Assembly (NCBI RefSeq): GCF_019393635.1
Contig: NC_057864.1
Location: 440,694,322-440,758,321 of the forward strand
DNA: 64,000 nucleotides
Source of the DNA: Dromiciops gliroides
Taxonomy: Eukaryota > Chordata > Mammalia > Microbiotheria > Microbiotheriidae
Direction: 5' to 3'
Shown here: positions 44,330 to 56,755 of the stretch, in pieces
How the letters are laid out: each line of letters starts with the position of its first letter
Position numbering within the stretch: position 1 is the stretch's first letter
The notes under the pieces: model-generated
What the model was told of the DNA's origin: nothing
The model's input: only the letters and a program-made list of their open reading frames with translations
Database searches by the model: none
Position numbers and translations under genes: made by a program

Positions 44330-45245
44330 TGATATTTGACCGCAGAGTCAATAGGGAGCCACAAGAGTTATTGAGCTTTGACAAAATCACTCTGACAGTT
44401 GAGGGTGGATTGGAATGATGAGAAACTTGAAATAGTCCAGGTGATGGAGGGTCTTGCGTGGGCTGATGATGAGTGAGATGAGCAGAACTAGAAGAACATT
44501 GTACACAGTAACATCAACATTGAGTGTTGATCTACTGTGATGGACTATATTCTTCTCACCAATGCAATGGCACAGAAGAGTTCCAGGGAACTCGTGATGG
44601 AAGAGGATCTCCAAATCCAGGAAAAAAAAAAAAAAAAGAACTGCGGAGTATAGATGCTAAATGAACCATACTATTTCTTTTGTTTTTGATGCTGTTGTTT
44701 TTTTTTTCTATTTTGAGGTTTTCCATCATTGCTTGGATTTTTTTTCTCTTATAACATGACTAATGCAGAAATAGGATTAATGTTATTATGTGTGTGTATA
44801 TATATATATATAAAACCTATATCAGATTACCTGCTGTCTAGGGGAGGGGGGAGGGAGGGGAGGGAGGGAGAAAAATCTGAAATTGTAAAGCTTGTATAAA
44901 CAAAGGTTGAGAACTATCTTTACATGTAACAGAAAAAATAAAATACTTTATTAATTAAAAAAAAAAAGAAATAGTCCAGGTGAGAGGTGATGAAGATCTC
45001 AGCTAGGATGTCGGCTGTGTGAGTAGAGGGAAGGGTACAGATATGAGATGTGGCTGTATAAATGGCAAGCTTTGGTAACTGACTGGATATGGGGAGTTAG
45101 GGAGAGTGAGGAAGGAGTGATATTGAGGTTGTGAGCTTGAATGACCAAAAGGAGTGGGGTGCTCTTAATGGTGAGAGTCAAGTGTGGAAAAGGAATGGGT
45201 TTTGGGGTAAAGATAATAATCAGATGTGTGATCTGTAGCAACTCA
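44330..45245 (-). mobile_element. L2 LINE split by L1
   Basis: 44330-44428 and 44984-45245 ('gtaactgactggatatggggag') are adjacent L2 sequence separated by the L1 at 44445-44967. Confidence 0.8.
44445..44967 (+). mobile_element. L1 3' end inserted in L2
   Basis: 16-bp perfect TSD GAAATAGTCCAGGTGA (44429-44444, 44968-44983), poly(A) tail, 5'-truncated to 523 bp. Contains a (TA)n at 44797-44813. Confidence 0.95.
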
Positions 45246-45983
45246 TGCTGTGCAATTCACTCTTTCTCACATTCCCCTTAAAAAGGAGGAAGTCAGGGCA
45301 CTTACTCATCAGTCACTGCCCCCAAAGTGCCAAGCCCACCCTCTAAAGGGCACTCTGGAGAAACAAAGTGATCTAAGGTGAGAGTTTCATCATTTTCCTG
45401 ATGACACCTGTAGGAGCCCAGGTAACAGGTGATAGCTCTCATTCAGCTCACAAGGGGAGTTTGGGGGGAACATGTACAATAGGAAGGAGAGGGCAGAGTG
45501 GTGAAGTGTGGGGGGATAAGGGTAGGTTTGGTTGTATTGGAGACAAGCCTCAGGATAATTCAAAGGGTGAGATGCAGCCCATTGTCCCTCCCAACCCATT
45601 GGTTGATCTGGTCAAAGCATGGGTCCTTTGGAGTTCTGTCCCCAACTTTGGAAACGACTTTCCTAGACAAGGCTAACCCAGGTTCAAGATATTCTCTGGG
45701 TCTGCATCCACTTGAAACCAGTTTGTGAGTTTCCAATGATACATTTACCGTTACTAGTTCGAAGACACAATTCAGAGCAAAGGCGTTTAATAAAAAAAAA
45801 CCTTAGTGAGAAAATTAGCAATCAAATATTTTCCCCATTGATCTGGGCACACTGTTCTCCAAAACATCTAGACCGCTAGTGAAAAGAACGGACACATTTA
45901 GGGAATATGTGGGGAGGAAACATGCCTTGATGATTTCTTCTTGTGATGTTATCCTATTGTCCCTGCCATATTTGCTCTCCTCT
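45246..45983. other. No assignable feature
   Basis: Unique-looking; possible old retroviral or other remnant, not supported. Confidence 0.3.
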
Positions 45984-45993
45984 AGTCTCATGT

Positions 45994-46245
45994 GTAAGCA
46001 GCCACAGTGGATAGAGTGCCGGCCCTGGAATAAGGAGAATCCGAGTTACAATCTGGCCTCATATACTTAATAGCTATGTGACCCTGGGCAAGTCACTTCA
46101 CCCTGCTTGCCTCAGTTTCCCCATCTGTAAAATGCGCTGGAGAAGGGAATAGAAAACCACTCCATTATCTTTGCCAAAAAAACTACCAAAAACCTAAATG
46201 GGGTTGTGAAGAGTTGGACGCTACTGAAATGACTCAACAATAACG
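45994..46245 (+). mobile_element. SINE with BovB-like tail
   Basis: 10-bp TSD AGTCTCATGT (45984-45993, 46246-46255). Tail 'gaagagttggacgctactgaaatgactcaacaataac'. Confidence 0.92.
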
Positions 46246-46255
46246 AGTCTCATGT

Positions 46256-47537
46256 TTTAGACACGTAATATCTTCTGAGCATGTTGTCTTTGCCTGGCAT
46301 CACTTCCCACTGGTCTCACATGGATGCCATTTGATCTTGGTTGCATCTTCCAGGTCTTTAAGGTTGTAAAGCTCTTCTCTGCTTTCAGCTTCTGGCTTTA
46401 GCTGGAGTCTCAGCTGGGGTGCCACCTGTTCCACCTAGGAGAACAAGTCGATTCTGTCTGATCTTTTAGCTTAGAGAAAGGAAACTTCTTGCTGTGGCTC
46501 CTTTAAGAAAAACTATAGAGGTCAGAGAAGTTCGGATAAAGATGACTGGTCCACAGAGAGGACATGACCAAATTGTATTTTTACTCACAAGTAGAGAAGA
46601 AAAAGAGCTGCTAGCAGGGACAATCTCAGTGTAAGGCCTCCTGGTCCTCAATGAACAACACATGAAAGAGGTGGGGGTGAGTGGGCAGCTGTAGCCAAGC
46701 TCCAAAGGCCCAAGCCCAACAGGACTCAACTTACATGATGTTTGAGGCAGAGCCAATATGGTATCAATAGGACACTATGCTGCTCTCTATAGGATGAATA
46801 AAATGAGGATATTTAGAATTACCTAATAAAGAGTGAAGAATGAGGAGCAAGAAAGTAGGAAATTTAGCCCTAACGATGACCATTCTAGCAAGAGTCTGAA
46901 AAAGGCCCAGTCTCTATGTTTATCAGCCTTGGCATACTTGTCTCCTTGGGCTGGGGGGAGGGGTGCAGACTGAGGTTGTCCTAGACAACCCAATTCTCAC
47001 TGATTAACTGAAAATCAGAAACCTCAGAACCTGGTCATAGACCTGGGGGAAAATCTTAAGTTTGTTTTTTTTTTTCTCCCACATAAGAAGGACTCTATCC
47101 CTCAGAGCCTTGGCTAAGAATGGGTCTTTCTCTCCTTCTGGGAACCATGTTCTTTGGAACACAGAGTAGAGGTGTTCTCACTTAACACATGTTTTTAAGC
47201 TTAAATTTTTCATCTCCCCCACTTAGATTTCCTGTTCACCAGGAGCTAGATCTCCGTCAGAAAACTTAAGTTTGACTTAGGGTTGGAAAATCTATATAGC
47301 TCTACTTAATTTCTATTTGTAAACTGATTTTTGAGTCAGTATCTGTTTAGGTGCTACTCTCCCCCCCCCCCCAACTAGTGAAGGGGCCTTGGGGTCTGAG
47401 TTCCCACAGTTTTTCAATTCCAAAACTCATTTGCTTCCCATGAAGATGAGGGGCAAGGGGAAAAGGCACATGAATAAAATTATGCCAAGGGGACAAGTCA
47501 TTGTCTTCTCCTAGTTTAATGACATTCCTGGCCTCTT
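46256..47537. other. No assignable feature
   Basis: 1.3 kb free of recognisable repeats apart from a poly(C) at 47361-47371. No coding exon supported on either strand. Confidence 0.4.
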
Positions 47538-47546
47538 AAAAGTATA

Positions 47547-48083
47547 AATGTGGAAATCAAAGAAATGCCCATCAATTGGGAAATGGCTAAATAAGCTGTG
47601 GTATATGATGGTGATGGAATATTATTGTGTTATAAGAAATGACAAGCAGGATGATTTCAGAAAGGCCTGGAAAGACTTGTGTGAACTGATATATAGTGAA
47701 ATGAGCAGAACCAGGAGAACATTGTGCACAGAGACAGCAATATTATTTGATGAAGAACTGTGAATGACAACTATTCTCAACAATACAACGATCCAAGACA
47801 ATCCCAAAGGACTAACGATGAAGCATACTATCCACCTCCAAAGAAAGAACTGATATTGATGGAACACAGATTGAAGCATGCTATTTTTCACTTTCTTCCA
47901 TTTTTCTTCTTTTATTCAAGTTTTCTTGTACAAAGTGACAAATATGGTAATGTTTTATATAATCATACACGTATAACCCATATCTGATTGCTTACTGCCT
48001 CAGGGAGAGGGGAGGGGAGGGAGAGAAGGAGGAATAAAAATTGGAATACAAAACTATAAATAAAAATGTTTATTACTTTAAAG
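47547..48083 (+). mobile_element. L1 3' end
   Basis: TSD AAAAGTATA (47538-47546, 48084-48092). The ORF2 C-terminus stays open for 71 codons (block CPSIGKWLNKLWYMMVMEYY). Confidence 0.9.
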
Positions 48084-48147
48084 AAAAGTATATATGGCCA
48101 GGAAATCTTTCAGTGTTTTTAGTCCATCCACTATTTGTACCTTTCTT

Positions 48148-48296
48148 TTTTTTTTTTTAAGTGAGGCAATTGGGGTTAAGTGACTTGCCCAGGGTCACAC
48201 AGCTAGTAAGTGTTAAGTGTCTGAGGCCGGATTTGAACTCAGGTCCTCCTGACTCCAGGGCCGGTGCTCTATCCACTGTGCCACCTAGCTGCCCCA
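48148..48296 (-). mobile_element. WSINE1-like SINE
   Basis: Subtype-B consensus-like copy, 15-bp perfect TSD ATTTGTACCTTTCTT (48133-48147, 48297-48311). Confidence 0.97.
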
Positions 48297-48311
48297 ATTT
48301 GTACCTTTCTT

Positions 48312-48960
48312 AAACACTTAGTATACAAGATTCAAATCCAGATTTTCCTGACTCCAGGTCTAGTTTCTACTCATTATCATAATGCCCCTCTTACTAGTCT
48401 TCATTTTCTCTTATGACCATTTATGTGTAAGTATCTCCCTATTCCAATCCAGTCTCCATTCAGCTGCCAAGGCAATTTTTATTTTTCAACATGTATTTTT
48501 CAAGATATTCCATCTCTCAGCTCTGGACATTTTTGCTGGCTGTCTTCCATGCCTGGAACACTCTCCCTCCTCCTTCCTGGCTTCCTTTAAGTCACAGACA
48601 AAACCCTCTCTTTTACTGGAAGCCTTTCCCAGCCCCTCTTCATTCTAGTGCCTTAACTCTGTTAATTATCTCTTACTTTTCTCAAATATAGCTTACTTCA
48701 TGTATAGTTGTTGGCTCCCACATTAGATAGTAAGCTCCTTGAGGGCAAGGACTGTCTTTTGCCTCCTTTTGTATCCCTAGCACTTGGCACAGTGCCTGGC
48801 ACATAACAGCTGCTTAATAAATGTTTGTTGATTGATTATTGATTTTTCTAAAACATAGATCTGACCACATCACTCCTGCTCACCAAGCTTCAATATCTTC
48901 CTGTTATTTCCATGATCAAATACTGACTCTATGATGCAGCCGCACTAAGATACTTAAATT
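48312..48960 (+). mobile_element. L2 LINE 3' region
   Basis: 'tctgctggctgtcttccatgcctggaacactctccc' type block, then the full L2 tail 'cttgagggcaaggactgtc ... gcacagtgcctggcacataacagc'. Confidence 0.88.
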
Positions 48961-49189
48961 CCTGAAATGGGGGAAGTCATGGTAGTGACAACCCTTTTAG
49001 TTTGTCCACATCCCCCAAAATGAATCTGCTTCTCCCCACCCCCACCAGTGTTCCAGCCACCTAAATGAATGCCTACAATAAAATCTTATACTTTGCTGCT
49101 TCCCCCTTAATAGAAACTGTTATATGGCTTGTATATATCTAGTTATTTACAAGTTTTCTCCTCCATCTGAATGTACACTGGAGGGAGGC
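48961..49189. other. No assignable feature
   Basis: Short unique-looking stretch. Confidence 0.4.
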
Positions 49190-49835
49190 TGTTTCTATCT
49201 TTTTTTCTATTTTGTTACATATTTCCCAATTACATGGAAAATAATTTTTAACAATCATTTTGAAAAATTTTGAGTTCCAAATTCTCTCCCTCTCCTGTCC
49301 TTCCCCCATCCTTAAGAAGGCAAACACTTTGACTTTGATTTCACATGTGAGTTCATGCCAAATGCATTTTTTTTTTCTTTTCTTTCCTTTTTTTTTTTTT
49401 TTTTGGTGAGGCAATTGGAGTTAAGTGACTTGCCCAGGCTGGATTTGAACTCAGGTCCTCCTGAAAACAAGAGCAGCGCTTTATCTACTGTACCACCTAG
49501 CTGCCCTCCAAACACATTTTCATAAACCATGCTGCTAAAGAAAACACAGACAAAATAAAAACAAAAGCCCATAAGTAAAAAAAAAATAATCTTCAATCTG
49601 CATTCAGAGTTCACCAGTTCTTTTTTTGAAGGTAAGTACCATTTTTTTTGTAATCATGGGTCCTTTGGAATTGTCTTAGATCATTGTGTTGATCAGAGGA
49701 GCTAAGTCTTTCACAGTTTATTATCCTTACAATATTGCTATAGAATGTTGTTTTGACTCTGAGTTCATTTAAGTCTTCCTAGGTTTTTCTGAAATCAGTC
49801 TGCTCATCATTTCTTATGACTGCTTCCCTTTTTAT
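49190..49835 (-). mobile_element. L1 3' end with nested SINE
   Basis: Reverse trailer: 'cccaattacatggaaaataatttttaacaatc' ... 'gtcctttggaattgtcttagatcattgtg'. Split by the SINE at 49371-49507. Confidence 0.85.
49371..49507 (-). mobile_element. WSINE1-like SINE with internal deletion
   Basis: Flanks CCAAATGCATTTT / CCAAACACATTTT (49358-49370, 49508-49520). Missing about 35 bp between 'cttgcccagg' and 'ctggatttgaactc'. Confidence 0.92.
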
Positions 49836-49839
49836 CTAA

Positions 49840-51237
49840 TTCTTGTTGTGCTGAACCTCTGGTTTCATGTAGTCAAAGTTATCTATTTTATCTTTTGTAA
49901 TTGCCTGTCTCCTGTTTGGTTAAGAAGTCATTTCCTGGGCCAGCTAGGTGGCACAGTGGATAAAGCACTGGCTCTGGATTCAGGAGGACCTGAGTTCAAA
50001 TTCGACCTCAGAAACTTGACACTTACTAGCTGTGTGACTCTAGGCAAGTCACTTAACCCTCACTAAAAAAAATTAAAAATAAAAAAAGTCATTTCCTACC
50101 CTGAGTTGTGTGAAGTATATGATCTGATTCTATTATAATTTTTAATAGTATTATCTTTAATATTAAGGTCACACATCCATTTAAAACATATTGTAGAATA
50201 TAGTATAAGGTTTTGCTCTAAGCCTAATTTCTGCCAGACTACTTTCCTAGAAGTTTTTATCCAATAGGAAGTTCTGTCCTACGTAACTTCTTTTCTGGTT
50301 GATTGAATTCTGGTTATTGAGTTCCATTGTTTCTGATTCTTACTAGTCTAGTCTTGTTCCATCTATGCACTGCTCTATTTTTAACCAATACCAGATGGTT
50401 TTGATTATTGCAGCTATATAATTTGAGGTCTGAACATACTATTCCCTCCTTCTTTCCTATGTGTTTTCAAATTTTCCCTTGATATTCTAGATCTTTTTAT
50501 TTTTCCAAATGCATTTTATACTTAACAAGCTCTTGTTATGCTTTTGATAATTTAAATGGTATTGCACTAAAATGTAAATTAACATTGGCAGTATTGTCGT
50601 TTTTATTATATTGCCATAGCCAACAATTAGCACTGAATATCCTGTCAGGTTTTAAGCTATTTATTTAAGGAGTGTTTTGTAATTGCATTATGCATGTCTT
50701 TTGGGTGCTTTGGTTGGCTAATCCCCAGATAGTTTATAAACTTTTTTTTAATGGGATTTTGCATTCTATTGCTGCTTCTTGAGTTGTTATTATGTAGAAA
50801 TCTTGTTGATTTCTTAAGATTTATGTTGTAGTCTGCAACTTTGCTGAAGCTATTCTCAATTAGCCTATTTGCTGATTCACTAGGATTTCCTAAGTGTACC
50901 ATCATATCATCAGCAAATATATTATTTTAATCTCCTTTTTACCTGTCTTTATAAGCCTTCAATTTTTCTCGTCTTATTGTTGTTACTAGAATTTCCAGAA
51001 CTATCAAATAATAGTGGACATACTTTTCACTCCTATATTTATTGGAAAAGTTCAAGTGTATTTCCATTACCTATGAGACTTGGTTTTTTGGTTTTAGAGA
51101 GATGCTTTACATGATATTTAAAAGGTCTTTCCTATGTCTATACTTTGTATAGTTTTTAGCATAAAAAGATTTCTGTACCTTGTCAAAGGCTTTTTCTGCA
51201 CCTATTAAGTTGATCATGTAGTTCTGGATGCTATAAT
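49840..51237 (-). mobile_element. L1 ORF2 fragment (RT to C-terminal domain)
   Basis: Words read on +: 'cctaatttctgccagactactttcc', 'gcaactttgctgaagctattctc', 'taccatcatatcatcagcaaa', 'ttgtcaaaggctttttctgcacc' are L1 ORF2 in reverse, with stops throughout. Interrupted by a SINE at 49937-50085. Confidence 0.88.
49937..50085 (+). mobile_element. WSINE1-like SINE inside L1
   Basis: 12-bp perfect TSD AAGTCATTTCCT (49925-49936, 50086-50097). Confidence 0.96.
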
Positions 51238-51391
51238 TTTTTTTTTATTTTTTAGTGAGGCAATTGAGGTTAAGTGACTTGCCCAGGGTCACACAGCTAG
51301 TAAGTGTTAAGTGTCTGAGGCTGGATTTGAACTCGGGTACTCCTGACTCCAAGGCCGGGGCTCTCTATCCAGTGCACCACCTAGCTGCCCC
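51238..51391 (-). mobile_element. WSINE1-like SINE
   Basis: Subtype-B copy at the L1 boundary; TSD not clear. Confidence 0.92.
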
Positions 51392-52034
51392 TAACACTTA
51401 CTGTTTAATAACATCTTATTTTATAAATGCGAGTTAGCACACTAGGAAGCTATTTAAGTTATACTGTTCCGTGGCAACCAAATACAATTGTTTGAGGACT
51501 TGTAAATACAGGGCGTTGATAATAAAGGCAACCAGTTTAAGAAGGAAATCAGCCCAAAGAGGTCACTAGCAATGGAATTCCCTGACATGAGTGCCCAAAT
51601 ATACCCTCTGCAGCATGTAGAGTCCTGGGACCAATGGGGGCAGGTAACAATGTGGAGGCAGTGAAAAATTTGGCAACAGTCAAAGGTTATGTGTATCTAG
51701 CTCATATCCCTATATAGCTGGGGCTGTATAAAGATTTCTTGGTTGAACAGGGGTCATGAGTGGAAAAAGTTTAAGAAGCCCCGCTTCCTTTGTAGGCCAA
51801 CTACTATTGGTGCCACCTAGCTGCCCATCCCAAATTGCAGAATGGGTCCTAAAGACAAGGCTCCCATAGATTTGATCTGCTCAGCTGTCAGGGGTAGTTA
51901 CAGAGAGGAAGGTAGAAGCAATAGAGTGACAGATACGTAAGGAAAACCCTTCCTAGTGATTAGAGCTATCTAAAAGCTGCATGGACTGCCTCAAGAGGAG
52001 TTTGGGGGGAATCCTTTCCATGATGACCCCAGAT
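51392..52034. other. Mostly unassigned; hAT-like terminus at 51710-51785
   Basis: 'ggggtcatgagtggaaaaagtttaagaagcccc' resembles the terminal part of the hAT-like element at 9223. A 17-bp SINE 5' end ('ggtgccacctagctgcc') sits at 51810-51826 without the rest. Confidence 0.45.
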
Positions 52035-52440
52035 TTTCCTAAAGCATAGGTCTCACCATGTCACCTTTATCTGCTCATGAAGCTCCAATGTCTCCTTCTA
52101 GCCTCTGGTTTTCCTAGAAACTTCCCTATTCAGCACTTAGAGTGCTTCATAACCTGGCACAAACCTGCCTCTCCAGGATTCCTGCACTTGAACTTTTACT
52201 GAGTCTGGCCTATTCGCTCTTTCATACATGACAGTGCATGCCTGTCCCATATGCTTGGGATGGACTCTCCTCACCTCTGCCTCTTACAACCTCTGGCTTC
52301 CTTCAAGCTTTGGCACACGTGTTTGCCATCTTCTCATCTCCTACCCCATAAAATGTGAGATCCTTGAGGCTAAGGAATGATTCCTTCTTTGTATTTGTGT
52401 TTCGTACCTGGTATTTAATACATACCTGTTAAGTGAAAGG
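52035..52440 (+). mobile_element. L2 LINE 3' region
   Basis: 'cctaaagcataggtctcaccatgtcacc', 'cctcacctctgcctcttacaacctctggcttcc', ending 'gtacctggtatttaatac'. Confidence 0.8.
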
Positions 52441-52679
52441 ATCTCTTAATTAGACAAACATTTATTAAGGCTTATATATTCAGAAGGCTTTGTTAGATAC
52501 AAGAAGTAGGATAGGGAGCCAGATCTATTTTTGGTTTATTAGTTTGTTTTCAAAGAACTATAAAATTCCCTGAACAACTTTCTGGGTGGGGTACTTATTC
52601 TTCCTACTTTTCTGAGTGAATATGGCTAAAACGTGATTTTAAGTACTCCTCCCATTCTGCTTCCCCAAAGCCACATCAA

Positions 52680-52845
52680 TAAAACTTTGAACAGAATCAA
52701 ATGAGACTGCACAGTACTGTGGAAAGTGCACAGTAGTGCAAGCCATGTCCACATTCTTGGCCTCTATTTCCCATGTGTAAAATGAGGCGGGGTTGGTCTA
52801 GATGACCCTAAGGTCCCTTGCAGATCTAATAGAAGACCCTGTGAA
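52680..52845 (+). repeat. MIR/THER-like SINE
   Basis: 'tggcctctatttcccatgtgtaaaatgagg ... ggtctagatgaccctaaggtccc'. Confidence 0.75.
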
Positions 52846-53171
52846 GTACTAACCTTTTTCTATCCATAGTAGGTCACTGAAGATCCTTGTGGTATATGAC
52901 TCGGTTTATCACACTGGTGACCTCTGATGTGGGCTGTTGTGCTATTAAGGCCAAACTTGTGATGCTCGCACTTGAGCAAGACAGGTAAAAGCGTGGCTGC
53001 TAAGAACCTGTACCTCAGCTACTATGAAATCAGGTCCTTTATGCACATGGTTTTCATACAAGTTTAGTTTTACTAGTGAAAATGCCATATTACGGAGGCA
53101 TCCTCTTAGCATTTACCTTTCCTTTCCCTCTTCAAATTACTTTTAAAAAGAAAAAAAGAGATACAACACAT
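52846..53171. other. SLC16A1 3' flank
   Basis: Unique sequence beyond the inferred cleavage site, U-rich on the minus strand next to the poly(A) signal. Confidence 0.5.
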
Positions 53172-53189
53172 GGACTAATTATTGCTAAG

Positions 53190-53195
53190 TTTATT
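53190..53195 (-). terminator. SLC16A1 polyadenylation signal AATAAA
   Basis: AATAAA on the minus strand. About 20 nt downstream the minus strand reads CCATGTGTTGTATC and then a long U-rich run, a typical GU/U-rich downstream element. Cleavage is expected near 53172. Confidence 0.65.
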
Positions 53196-53397
53196 GTATT
53201 GTGTGAACCATTTACTAAGAGAAAAAAATCTAAATACTTGGATCTAAAACATAAAATCAACATCTAGTTTACATGTTCAACATTCAATACAATAAAACAC
53301 TGCTTCATACAAAACATTAAATGGCTTTAAAAAGCAAATACCCCGACCCACATTGTCTTTTTCCTTTTGTAAAATTCAGGAAGACAACAATGATAAA

Positions 53398-53440
53398 AAT
53401 ACACACACGTGCAGACACATACACACACACACACACACGT
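53398..53440. repeat. (CA)n microsatellite in SLC16A1 3' UTR
   Basis: Imperfect AC repeat on the + strand, so (TG)n in the transcript. Confidence 0.9.
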
Positions 53441-54244
53441 ATAAATACAGTACATATATCACTAGTAACCCAGTGAGCCATCAGGACCAAACAGAATTAT
53501 TCACATTATACCATTTAATACTGCCTCTGGGTCAAGCTTAAAAATTTCAGGAATGGTCACTTGGATTTTTCATAATTTTTTTCTTATCTTTTCCTAAAGA
53601 TTTTTTTGTACAACCTACTAATTTATGTTGGCCATTTTCTCATACTAAATTTATAGAAAATTCCTGAATTTAGATAATTTGTCAACAGAGTTTGAAACTT
53701 GTAGGGTTTTTTTGGTTGTTTTAAGCTGGAAAAGAGTTTATTTTTATTTTATGTTAGCCTTTATTTCTATTAAGCTCAATAATCATTCAGTAAAATAAAA
53801 TGAGGCATTTTCCCAAAATCCTTTAATAGTTTCGCCTTAGGTAACTGACTAATTTCAACTTTACTTTTGTGTGTTGTTTTTTTTTGTTTACAAACTTGAC
53901 TGGCATTTTAACAGGCATGATTAGTAACTGGCTCCCCACCTTAGGCATGGAGATGAAAGCACTGCCAAAAAGAGGCTCCTGGGATTTCTCTTCAGATTGG
54001 CACTGCAACTACAGATAAATCTGCCTTTTTTTTCTCTATGATTTATGAAGAAATGTGTGGAATGGCGAAAAAAAGGGGAGAAGCAGGCAGATTAATGGAG
54101 ACTACATATACTTCTCTGTTCTCTTAAAGCACTAGGCAACGATACCTTAAGAATTCCTACACTTCCTACATTCCAAAGCCTCCATAGCAGGACAAAAAGC
54201 ATCAGTAGCCTGTTTGTATGACTTACAAAGTGATAACTGGGCAG

Positions 54245-54450
54245 TAAAAGGACTAGAAGACGTAGCACAATGAAAGAACACTGTATTCAGAGCTAGGAGA
54301 GCAGGCTATAGATCCAATGCTCTTACTGACTTGCTGCCTGACAAGGACAAATCACTGAACTTTGGGGGCCTCAGTTTCTGTGTCTTTAAAATAAAAGCAT
54401 TAGACAGGATGATCCCCCAAGGCCCTGTTTGTTATAAGATGCTATGACTC
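54245..54450 (+). repeat. MIR/THER-like SINE in SLC16A1 3' UTR (antisense)
   Basis: Shows the MIR core order: a degenerate head, a 'gcctcagtttctgtgtctttaa' like stretch, then a 'gacaggatgatcccc' like tail. Strongly diverged, hence old. Confidence 0.6.
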
Positions 54451-56477
54451 AGCACAGAAGTACTGGTTGGCTCCACAACTCTTATCGCTGCTTGTAGACT
54501 CATATTAGGTGCTTCTTTCCATAGAGTTTCCCCATAGCCCCAACCTCTTGATTTTTTATGAATTCTAACAAAAATGATGCAGTCAATTATATTTTGTTTC
54601 TAAATACATCTTCCGGGGACAGGGAGGTGGGGTGAAGGATAACCACGCAAGCACATTTTATTTAAAAAGTGGGTCCTGCATTTTCCCCTGAAGGCTAAGT
54701 TATCTGAGGCAATTTAAAAAACATACCTCTTGTCTGCCTGCCTTAAAGGAGAGCAGAGAATGGAAAAAAAAAAAATGAAGGACACCAACCACATAAACAA
54801 ACCTCCAAGGCACATAAATGCTGGCATGATTTGGTTTAATATTAAGTGACACTCTGGAACTTGTTATAAAAAAAAGAGAGACTCAGATTCCTACAGACTC
54901 AGTTTGATGAATTTTTTAAAAAGTATTTATTTTGAAAAGTTATCCTTTTACAAGGTTTTGGATCAACACTTTCCCTAGGTCACTTACTGTTAATTCTATT
55001 CACTGAATGCTTTTTTATCACTCTTCCTTCCTCCATGTACACAAGACATTAGGGGAAAACTTTTTCCTGATCTTCCCCTTTCCCCATCCCTTATCTTCTC
55101 AAGACTATAATTCTCTAACTTGAAGTGAATAAATAGGCTCACAAACTCTTCAGGTTCCTTTTGGGAAGAGAATAAATCTAATTGTTTCTTACTAATTATC
55201 TTAATTTGTTTTAAGGTTTAATGAGAAAGACAGTGAAAGTCTTCACTGAGTATTAAGTACATCAGCAAATTTCCTCCCATCTTCTCCTGAATAGTCTTCG
55301 TGGCCAAATTCCTCTGGCCTGGTTTCATATGCAAACATGGAAAAACTTTCAAACAAAATAAAACCTTAAAACTCAGAGAAGAGTAAAAGGCGACCAGTGT
55401 AAATAGAGGAAAAGCCAGAAAAAAGTTGCCAGAAAAAATGCTTCCAACAGTCTCACTAAGTTTAACTGAGGTTTGGGGGTGGGGTGGGACAAAACACCTG
55501 AGCTAAATTCGGTCATTCCTTCAAATGCCACTCTACATTTAATGGAATTCAGGATATTTACTAAGGCAGCCCAAAGACAGAGACTTGTTTAAAAAACAAA
55601 ACCATTCTACTTTCTAACATTTAAAAAGTAAGGAAAATGATACCAAGTCATTTCAAAAGTGGGGTTAAAGTACAGTAAAGGGTTAAAAGTACCCACTTCA
55701 CACATCTAAAAACAGTGAAGTGAATTTTAATATTAGTGTTTTTTTTAAAGTTCTCATAAGCATTTTAAATTTCTAATAACCATCCCAGGGAAAAATAATC
55801 CAAGAACAATGAGGGGTACTGAGTACAAGTCACATTAAAGGAAAAAATGGTATTTTGGGACTATATTCTGAATGACAGATATAGTTAGAAAATATGGATG
55901 GGAGGCAAAAAGTTATACAAGGAAAAATTTTAACAACAGTGAAAGGCAATTTCAAAGCTCTTGTCAGTCCTTCCAACACAGACCCCTGGGATAATGTGCC
56001 CGACAGGACGTAACAGAAGTACCATGAAGCAGGCTTAGTTTTAAACTAGGATCAACATTCTTAGTCATCACATGGGGTTTTGTGTCTTTTTCTTCCAGGG
56101 ATGTCTGCTGCCTGATTTTTAAAAAATGAGATAATTTTAAAGACAAAATAAAACAACTTTAAAAGTTAAGGCTTTATGAGGAGTTCTACAGACAAACATT
56201 TAAGGCACATAAGTATTTTCAAATCACTATTAAAATTCAATATATAAAAACTAGTTCCTTCCCTCAATTCTTACTCTCCTCCAAAATATGGCAGATTTTG
56301 TTTGTAATGATATTAAATATAAAAGGAAAACCCCCCAAACTGAAAAATTTCACGAACACTTGGTACAATTTTGCACAGAAATACCCTTTTCTGCATTAAG
56401 CACCACTGGTACCAGTCAGCCAGGAGTCCCTTCTCAACTCTCCTTTCTTATCTCCCCACCTCTGCAGTGCTGCAGTC

Positions 56478-56755
56478 TTAAATACGATTTTCTTCTTCTT
56501 TGGGGCCTTCTTCAGGGGTTTTTGGCTGAGCAGACTCAATGGCCTTATTGGCTTCTTTCTGCTTCTCGATGTTATCTATGTTGGTTTCTTCCTCTCTTCC
56601 TTCTTTTTTCAGTTCCTCCTCTTCTTTCTGTTCTTTTCTCAAAAGGCGATAATTGATGCCCATGCCAATAAAGAGGTAGATGCCTGATACAATCAGGATG
56701 ATGCCACAGGCCCAGTATGTGTATTTGTAGTTTCCATACATATCATTGAGACGAC
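56478..56755 (-). CDS. SLC16A1: SLC16A1 coding exon 5 (TM12, C-tail, stop)
   Basis: Encodes residues 410-501, from [17 protein letters not shown] through TM12 to a charged tail ending KEEENRI and a stop codon at 56480-56478. Acceptor TTTGACTTTAG|GT. The tail is rich in Glu and Lys, matching the variable cytoplasmic C-terminus of MCT1. Confidence 0.97.

Larger units (their letters stand above)
53172..56477 (-). other. SLC16A1: SLC16A1 3' UTR (inferred)
   Basis: This 3.3 kb stretch follows the stop codon. It contains no WSINE1-like, L1 or BovB insertion, although such elements occur about every 2 kb elsewhere. It holds one old MIR-like piece (about 54245-54450) and a CA/TG repeat. AT-rich sequence runs to a poly(A) signal at 53195-53190. 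Further TTTATT words on the + strand at 53737-53748 and 53759-53764 read as alternative AATAAA signals. The end point is inferred. Confidence 0.7.

Noticed and set aside
47548..47763. A small conserved protein of 71 residues
   Set aside because: It is the L1 ORF2 C-terminus; the same block recurs at 43190.
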